This document shows, piece after piece, positions 63,271 to 64,000 of a stretch of DNA of 64,000 bases. Within the stretch, counting starts at the first letter, position 1. Each line of letters starts with the position of its first letter. Below the pieces are notes generated by a model. The model made no database searches, had not been told where the DNA came from, and saw only the letters and a list, made by a program, of their open reading frames with translations. The stretch is taken from positions 1,178,001 through 1,242,000 of the forward strand of contig NZ_CP042301.2 in the NCBI RefSeq assembly GCF_007922615.2. The letters run 5' to 3'. Source of the stretch: Nitratireductor mangrovi (GTDB lineage: Bacteria; Pseudomonadota; Alphaproteobacteria; Rhizobiales; Rhizobiaceae). The position numbers and the translations under genes are program-made.

Positions 63271-64000
<730 letters not shown>

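Overview
The window is high-GC DNA from an alphaproteobacterium, most likely a Hyphomicrobiales (Rhizobiales) member of the Mesorhizobium/Aminobacter/Nitratireductor type. Supporting markers are a growth-pole-ring-like giant coiled-coil protein, a class II DAHP synthase, a second-type glutamyl-tRNA synthetase, DgcA, DUF2865, and an Mla operon with a STAS-fused permease. It has two parts: the late end of a prophage (1 to about 19,170) and a stretch of ordinary chromosome (about 19,174 to 64,000).

Prophage. The left edge lies inside a Mu-type major head (gpT) gene. All structural genes read rightward: gpT, an HHH/gp35 protein, an Acb2/Tad1-like hairpin protein, gp36 (DUF1320), Mu-G-like morphogenesis protein, gp37-like protein, a small basic protein, tail tube, tail-assembly chaperone pair, an 841-aa tape measure, then a gene-transfer-agent-like tail tip (DUF2460, DUF2163 hub, NlpC/P60, 1302-aa gp15-like protein) and a DUF2793 fibre-like protein. 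The chaperone pair carries a textbook programmed -1 frameshift signal: GGGAAAC, 7 nt spacer, strong stem-loop. This is a Mu-like head joined to a GTA-like non-contractile tail. Transposase, integrase, portal, terminase and a convincing lysis cassette are not in view.

Right-end accessory segment (15.2-19.1 kb). After the tail genes come an adenine methylase, a tiny antisense membrane ORF, a tightly packed operon (unrecognised protein, Shedu/DUF4263-like nuclease, SRAP/YedK protein), and a putAbiC-like membrane coiled-coil protein. These look like a defence or counter-defence cargo. Immediately before the chromosomal tRNA-Val(CAC) there are two 17-bp direct repeats at 22-bp spacing plus a third TTCGAA core, which fits the right end of a transposable phage.

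Chromosome. From 19.2 kb: tRNA-Val and its promoter, gph, rpiA, a DUF2059 protein, glutathione reductase, two tandem alpha/beta hydrolases with a 16-bp palindromic operator between them, a gamma-glutamylcyclotransferase-like protein, DAHP synthase, a MASE1-PAS-GGDEF diguanylate cyclase, GFA-family protein, extradiol dioxygenase, hemerythrin-domain protein, a 3-methyladenine glycosylase, a small oxidase-like membrane protein, NAD synthetase, a ClpP paralogue, a SRPBCC/ArsR pair with its operator, a tandem caspase-like protein, an MFS transporter overlapping gltX, a DUF2865 protein convergent with gltX, an AraC regulator, DUF2000, malic enzyme, a fumarylacetoacetase-family hydrolase, a divergent SDR, an LpxH-like phosphoesterase, another MFS protein, DgcA, the mlaE-mlaF-mlaD-lipoprotein operon, the 2039-aa GPR-like protein, an Hpt protein, a [2Fe-2S] ferredoxin and the start of a ferredoxin-NADP reductase.

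No gene-free stretch exceeds 300 bases. The longest is the 273-bp divergent region before the Hpt gene (62211-62483), where I see AT-rich promoter-like sequence but no site I can name. All calls are from reading sequence; no database search was run.
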